DNA from: Diaphorobacter sp. HDW4A
GTDB lineage: Bacteria; Pseudomonadota; Gammaproteobacteria; Burkholderiales; Burkholderiaceae_C
Length of the DNA stretch: 64,000 nt
Reading direction: 5' to 3'
Assembly (NCBI RefSeq): GCF_011305995.1
Contig: NZ_CP049910.1
Coordinates: 1,922,001-1,986,000, forward strand
Shown here: piece after piece, positions 60,799-64,000 of the stretch
How positions within the stretch are numbered: the first letter of the stretch is position 1
Layout of the letters: every line of letters starts with the position of its first letter
Notes under the pieces: generated by a model
Seen by the model: the letters and a program-made list of their open reading frames with translations, nothing else
Databases searched by the model: none
Told to the model about the DNA's origin: nothing
Made by a program: the position numbers and the translations under genes

Positions 60799-62013
60799 AT
60801 GCAAGCACATGGACCATTGAAGGGAATCAAAGTCGTCGAGATAGGTGTGGCGATGGCCGGCCCGTTCTGCGCGATGCTGCTGGGTGACTATGGCGCCGAC
60901 GTCATCAAGATCGAAAAGGTCGAGGGCGGTGACGACAGCCGCACATGGCCGCCATATTTTCACGGAAAGCTCAGCTACTACTACGCCAGCACCAACCGCA
61001 ACAAGCGCTGTATCGCGCTCGATCTGAAGCAGCCCGAGGCCGTGGAGATCGCACGCGAGCTGATCCGCGACGCCGACGTGCTGGTGCAGAACTACCGTCC
61101 GGGCGCGCTCGACCGCATGGGGTTGGACTGGGAGTCGCTCTCCAAACTCAATCCAAGGCTGGTGTACTGCGCCATCTCCGGCTTCGGGCGCAAGGGAGAC
61201 ATGGCGCTCGATCCGGCCAACGATCTGTTCATGCAGGCGTTCTCGGGCGGCATGAGCGTCACCGGATTTCCGGGGCAGTCGCCGGTGAAGATGGGCATCT
61301 CGGTGGCCGATATCGGGGCCGGCATGTTCGCGGCGCTGGGCGTGATGATGGCGCTGCGCGAACGTGACCGCACGGAACGGGGGCAACGCGTGGACACCTC
61401 GTTGCTCGAAGGGCAAGTAGCCATGCTGGCCCACTTCTTCACACGTTATTTCGCGAGCGGCATCGTTCCCGGCCCGATGGGCGGCGGGGCCTTGAACAAC
61501 CCCACGTACCAGTCCTATCAGGCGGCCGATGGCTGGATCGTCATCGCCGCTTTCAACGACCGCATGTGGCGCGGACTGGCGCAGGCCGTGGGCGCGCCCG
61601 AATGGCTTGAGGTTCCCGAGTATGCGACGCAGGACAAGCGCGAGGTCAAGCGTGAGGAAATCATCCGCCTGTTGGCCGAACGTATTGCAAAGAAGAACCA
61701 GGCGCACTGGCTGGAAGTGCTCTCGCAGGCCGGCGTGCCGTGTTCGCCAGTGCACCGACTCGACCAGGTGGCCGCGCACCCGCAGGTACATGCGGCGGAA
61801 ATGATCCAGACGCTGATGGCCGATCAGCTCGGCGAGATTCGCATGGCCGGACTGCCCATCAAGCTGGAGCAGGCGCCCGGCAGCGTGCGCATGCCGCCGC
61901 CACGTCTGGGCCAGCACACCGAGGAGATCTTGAAGCAGGCAGGCCGCACGCAGGCAGACATCGACGCCCTGAGCGCGAGCCGCGCCGTGAAGCTGGATAC
62001 GGGTTGGAACTGA
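60799..62013 (+). CDS. CaiB/BaiF-family (class III) CoA-transferase
   Basis: The 404-aa protein has KGIKVVEIGVAMAGPFCAML, VIKIEKVEGGDDSR, YYASTNRNKRCIALDLK, NDLFMQAFSGGMSVTGFPG, and VKMGISVADIGAGMFAALGV with the catalytic Asp. It is a second CoA-transferase, distinct from the one at 11219. It leads an operon with two MaoC-like genes, SMP-30 and an HMG-CoA-lyase-like gene. It has AGGAGATGAG as ribosome site. Confidence 0.95.
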   Translation: MQAHGPLKGIKVVEIGVAMAGPFCAMLLGDYGADVIKIEKVEGGDDSRTWPPYFHGKLSYYYASTNRNKRCIALDLKQPEAVEIARELIRDADVLVQNYRPGALDRMGLDWESLSKLNPRLVYCAISGFGRKGDMALDPANDLFMQAFSGGMSVTGFPGQSPVKMGISVADIGAGMFAALGVMMALRERDRTERGQRVDTSLLEGQVAMLAHFFTRYFASGIVPGPMGGGALNNPTYQSYQAADGWIVIAAFNDRMWRGLAQAVGAPEWLEVPEYATQDKREVKREEIIRLLAERIAKKNQAHWLEVLSQAGVPCSPVHRLDQVAAHPQVHAAEMIQTLMADQLGEIRMAGLPIKLEQAPGSVRMPPPRLGQHTEEILKQAGRTQADIDALSASRAVKLDTGWN

Positions 62014-62025
62014 CGGAGGAAATCC

Positions 62026-62544
62026 ATGAGCCTTTTGACTGAAGACGTGCGCCGGTTCATCGGCCACAAAAGTGAGCGCTTTGCTGCATGCGAGGCCATC
62101 GAGGGTGGCGCGGTACGGCGCTTTTGCCAAGCCATCATGGATGGCGACGAGGCCTACCGCGAGCAGGGCGCGACGCCGGGCGACGCACATGCCATCACGC
62201 CGCCGCTGTATCCGGTGTTCTCGTTCCGCACGCCGTTTGGCGCGAACGACGTGCTGACCGAACGCGCCAGCGACGGGCACTTCGACGGACTGGTGGCTGG
62301 CGTCGGCAATGGCTTGCCGGAGCTGCCGCTGCGCGGTCTGGCACTGCTCAACGGCGGTGCGGAAGTGGAGTTCTATCAGGACGCGATGGTGGGCGATCTG
62401 GTCTTCCAGCAGTCCACGTATCACGACATCGTCGAGAAGCAGTCCAAGGCGGGACCGATGCTGCTGGTCCGCATCGACACGCTCTACACCAACCAGCACG
62501 GGCAGGCCCTGCTGCGCTACCGCAGAACCCAGATCCGGAGATGA
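62026..62544 (+). CDS. MaoC-like dehydratase (N-terminal FAS1-type half)
   Basis: The 172-aa protein is a hot-dog-fold protein with the pattern ERFAACEAIEGGAVRRFCQA, ITPPLYPVFSFRTPFG, GLALLNGGAEVEFYQDAMVG, and a C-terminal YRRTQIRR. It matches the N-terminal dehydratase-type half of MaoC-like pairs, which need the second half for activity. It overlaps the second MaoC gene by ATGA. GGAGGAAATCC is its ribosome site. Confidence 0.88.
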   Translation: MSLLTEDVRRFIGHKSERFAACEAIEGGAVRRFCQAIMDGDEAYREQGATPGDAHAITPPLYPVFSFRTPFGANDVLTERASDGHFDGLVAGVGNGLPELPLRGLALLNGGAEVEFYQDAMVGDLVFQQSTYHDIVEKQSKAGPMLLVRIDTLYTNQHGQALLRYRRTQIRR

Positions 62545-63044
62545 ATGAAATGCAGCATTCCATGTGCTTTGAAGACGTGCAGGTAGGGCAGGAGCTGCCC
62601 GTGCTTGAAAAGGGGCCGCTCACCACCGCCCACTTGATGCGCTGGTCCGCCGCCATCGAAAACTGGCACAAGATCCATTACGACCTGCCGTTCGCGACGG
62701 AGCACGACAAGCTACCGGCGCTGCTCATCAATGGCTCGCTCAAGCAGCAGTTCATCGCCCAGCTGCTCAAGGACTGGGCGCGTCCTGCGGGCTGGGTCTG
62801 GAAGATCAGCTTTCAGTTCCGCGCGATGAACGTCGTGGGCGAGACGCTGGAGATATGGGCTCGGGTGACCGAGCTGCAGCGCGCGCCGAAATTCGGCCTC
62901 GTGCATCTGGAGCTTGGCATTCGCGGGCCGGACGGCAAGGACTCCGCGCCGGGCACGGCCGTGGTGGTCCTGCCGTATCGCAACGGTCTCGCCGTGCCGT
63001 ATCCGTTCGTTCCGCCCGCCGAGCAGGAGGTCTGCCCAGCATGA
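62541..63044 (+). CDS. MaoC-like dehydratase, second half
   Basis: The protein is 167 aa from the ATG at 62541, coupled to the preceding gene by ATGA. LMRWSAAIENWHKIHYDLPF holds the hydratase-type motif (the His in NWHKIHYD and an acidic residue before it), followed by LPALLINGSLKQQFIAQLL, ISFQFRAMNVVGETLEIWA. It probably forms a heterodimer with the 62026 product, hydrating an enoyl-CoA of the branched dicarboxylate type. Confidence 0.9.
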   Translation: MNEMQHSMCFEDVQVGQELPVLEKGPLTTAHLMRWSAAIENWHKIHYDLPFATEHDKLPALLINGSLKQQFIAQLLKDWARPAGWVWKISFQFRAMNVVGETLEIWARVTELQRAPKFGLVHLELGIRGPDGKDSAPGTAVVVLPYRNGLAVPYPFVPPAEQEVCPA

Positions 63045-63925
63045 AGCGAAACGCCTATTCGGTGCGCGTGGTTCCCAACGTCCACAACCTGCTCGGCGAG
63101 TGCCCTATGTGGCATCCGGTGGAGCAGCGTCTCTACTGGATCGATACGCGCCTGCCCGCAGTGATGCGCCAGGAAGAGGACGGTTCGGTGTCGCAGTGGC
63201 CCATGCCCGTGAACATCGGCTCCTATGTGTTCCGCGAGCAGGGCGGGCTGATCGCCGGTCTGCAGACCGGGTTCAGCGAGATTGCGCTCGACGATTTCAG
63301 CGTCGCGCCCCGCGTCAATCCCGAGCCGCACAAGCCGCTGAACCGACTCAACGATGGCCGGTGCGATCGCCGGGGCCGCTACTGGGCCGGCACGCGCGAC
63401 CCCGGAAACGACTGCGCGAGCGGATCGCTGTACTGCCTCACGTCCGACTTCGAAGTCAGCAAGAAGGACGAGGGCTTCATCGTTCCCAACGGACTCGCGT
63501 TCAGCCCGGATGACCAGAGCCTGGTGTTCGGCTGCACGCGTGGCGACACCATCTACCGATACGACTTCGATCTGCCAAGCGGAGATATCGGCAACCGCCG
63601 CATCTTCATCGACACGTCGGGCACACCGTGGCGCGTCGATGGCGCGACGTTCGATTCCGAGGGCTTCTACTGGGCCGCCCTGATCGGTGGCGGAGCCATC
63701 GGCCGATTCGACGCGAATGGCCGGCTGGATCGCTTCATTCCGCTGCCCTACCAGTACCCGACGATGTGCAACTTCGGTGGCAAGGATCTCGATGTCCTGT
63801 ACGTCACCACGGGCACGTTCTTCGTCGACGAAGACGGACGCCGTCGCCAGCCGCTGGCCGGTTGCATGTTCGCCATCCATGGCCTCGGCGTGCAGGGTGT
63901 TCCCGAACCGATTTTCCCCGGCTGA
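63041..63925 (+). CDS. SMP-30/gluconolactonase-family protein
   Basis: The protein is 294 aa from the ATG at 63041, overlapping the MaoC stop by 4 bp. LLGECPMWHPVEQRLYWIDT is the N-terminal blade with the metal Glu, then LNDGRCDRRGRYWAGTRD (N and D in the metal site) and IVPNGLAFSPDDQSLVFG. It is a shorter and different homologue of the gene at 6356. It presumably hydrolyses a lactone or an enol ester in this pathway. The ribosome site GAGGAGGTCTGCCCAGC is within the preceding gene. Confidence 0.93.
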   Translation: MKRNAYSVRVVPNVHNLLGECPMWHPVEQRLYWIDTRLPAVMRQEEDGSVSQWPMPVNIGSYVFREQGGLIAGLQTGFSEIALDDFSVAPRVNPEPHKPLNRLNDGRCDRRGRYWAGTRDPGNDCASGSLYCLTSDFEVSKKDEGFIVPNGLAFSPDDQSLVFGCTRGDTIYRYDFDLPSGDIGNRRIFIDTSGTPWRVDGATFDSEGFYWAALIGGGAIGRFDANGRLDRFIPLPYQYPTMCNFGGKDLDVLYVTTGTFFVDEDGRRRQPLAGCMFAIHGLGVQGVPEPIFPG

Positions 63926-63942
63926 CAAACAAGGAGACATCC

Positions 63943-64000
63943 ATGACGGATCTACCCAAACGCGTTCAGATCAACGAAGAGGGGCCACGAGAAGGCTTCC
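63943..64000 (+). CDS. Hydroxymethylglutaryl-CoA lyase-family protein, 5' part only
   Basis: Nineteen codons from an ATG with CAAGGAGACATCC in front give MTDLPKRVQINEEGPREGF. The INE-GPREGF pattern is the N-terminal signature of HMG-CoA lyases and their relatives (the conserved Arg is in GPREGF). The gene continues beyond the window. It would cleave the product of the CaiB/MaoC steps to acetyl-CoA (or an analogue) and a ketoacid. Confidence 0.75.
   Translation, partial: MTDLPKRVQINEEGPREGF

Noticed and set aside
60631..62499. Long minus-strand open frame opposite the CaiB/MaoC genes
   Set aside because: Shadow of the real CaiB and MaoC genes; its sequence is low-complexity and matches no family.

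Overview
The window looks like a chromosomal accessory region of a betaproteobacterium, most likely Burkholderiales (Comamonadaceae or Alcaligenaceae type). The grounds are the high GC content, several Bug-type periplasmic receptors without adjacent TctA/TctB permeases, two TRAP transporter sets, Gram-negative trimeric porins of the Comamonas/Neisseria type, and many CoA-dependent catabolic genes under IclR and GntR control. No rRNA, tRNA or CRISPR array was seen.

Region A (1-19.9 kb, all minus strand, with an IclR gene diverging at 19941) is one long catabolic block. It holds a 3-hydroxyisobutyrate dehydrogenase-like gene (cut by the window edge), aldehyde dehydrogenase, a Bug receptor, an esterase, an RraA-like aldolase, an FMN 2-hydroxyacid dehydrogenase, an SMP-30 lactonase and a complete TRAP transporter. 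These are followed by a two-subunit B12-dependent acyl-CoA mutase with its MeaB chaperone, a CaiB CoA-transferase and an enoyl-CoA hydratase, a second TRAP transporter, a LigI-like amidohydrolase and a TauD/TfdA dioxygenase. Many genes overlap by ATGA. The likely logic is uptake, oxygenase/hydrolase opening, CoA activation and B12-dependent carbon-skeleton rearrangement of an unidentified acid.

Region B (20.7-30.2 kb) is a mobile and decayed zone. It has an intact IS3-family element that clipped the 3' end of the IclR gene, an IS5 transposase relic with a nonsense codon and a group II intron RT relic. Between them lie an enoyl-CoA hydratase, two AraC-type regulators, a nitroreductase, an acyl-CoA synthetase and a MaoC-fold gene.

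Region C (30.2-44.3 kb) appears to be a regulon of the GntR regulator at 43437-44255. Five copies of the palindrome TTGGTATACCAA (perfect or one mismatch) sit in its intergenic regions. Its genes are two porins, an exported LVIVD beta-propeller protein, an AmnD-like RidA deaminase, a DHDPS-family aldolase, an esterase, two VOC-fold proteins (one with an extradiol-type metal triad), a 2-hydroxyacid dehydrogenase, a fumarylacetoacetate-hydrolase-family enzyme, a Bug receptor and a RutE-like nitroreductase. This is the best candidate for an undescribed pathway, possibly for a nitrogen-bearing aromatic or heterocycle. A frameshifted IPTL-CTERM surface-protein gene is embedded in it.

Region D (44.3-48.9 kb) contains an IS30 relic, an alpha/beta hydrolase, a secreted repeat protein with an ECF sigma/anti-sigma pair, and an IS5 relic.

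Region E (48.9-64 kb) is a CoA-linked degradation cluster. It has an MBL hydrolase, two Bug receptors, a FadJ-like bifunctional enzyme, two acyl-CoA dehydrogenases, an acyl-CoA ligase, an IclR regulator and an OYE-type reductase. A CaiB, MaoC, MaoC, SMP-30, HMG-CoA-lyase operon then runs off the window. Three similar palindromes (AATTcGC-N3-GCaAATT type) precede its three transcription units and are probable sites for the IclR regulator at 58376-59221.
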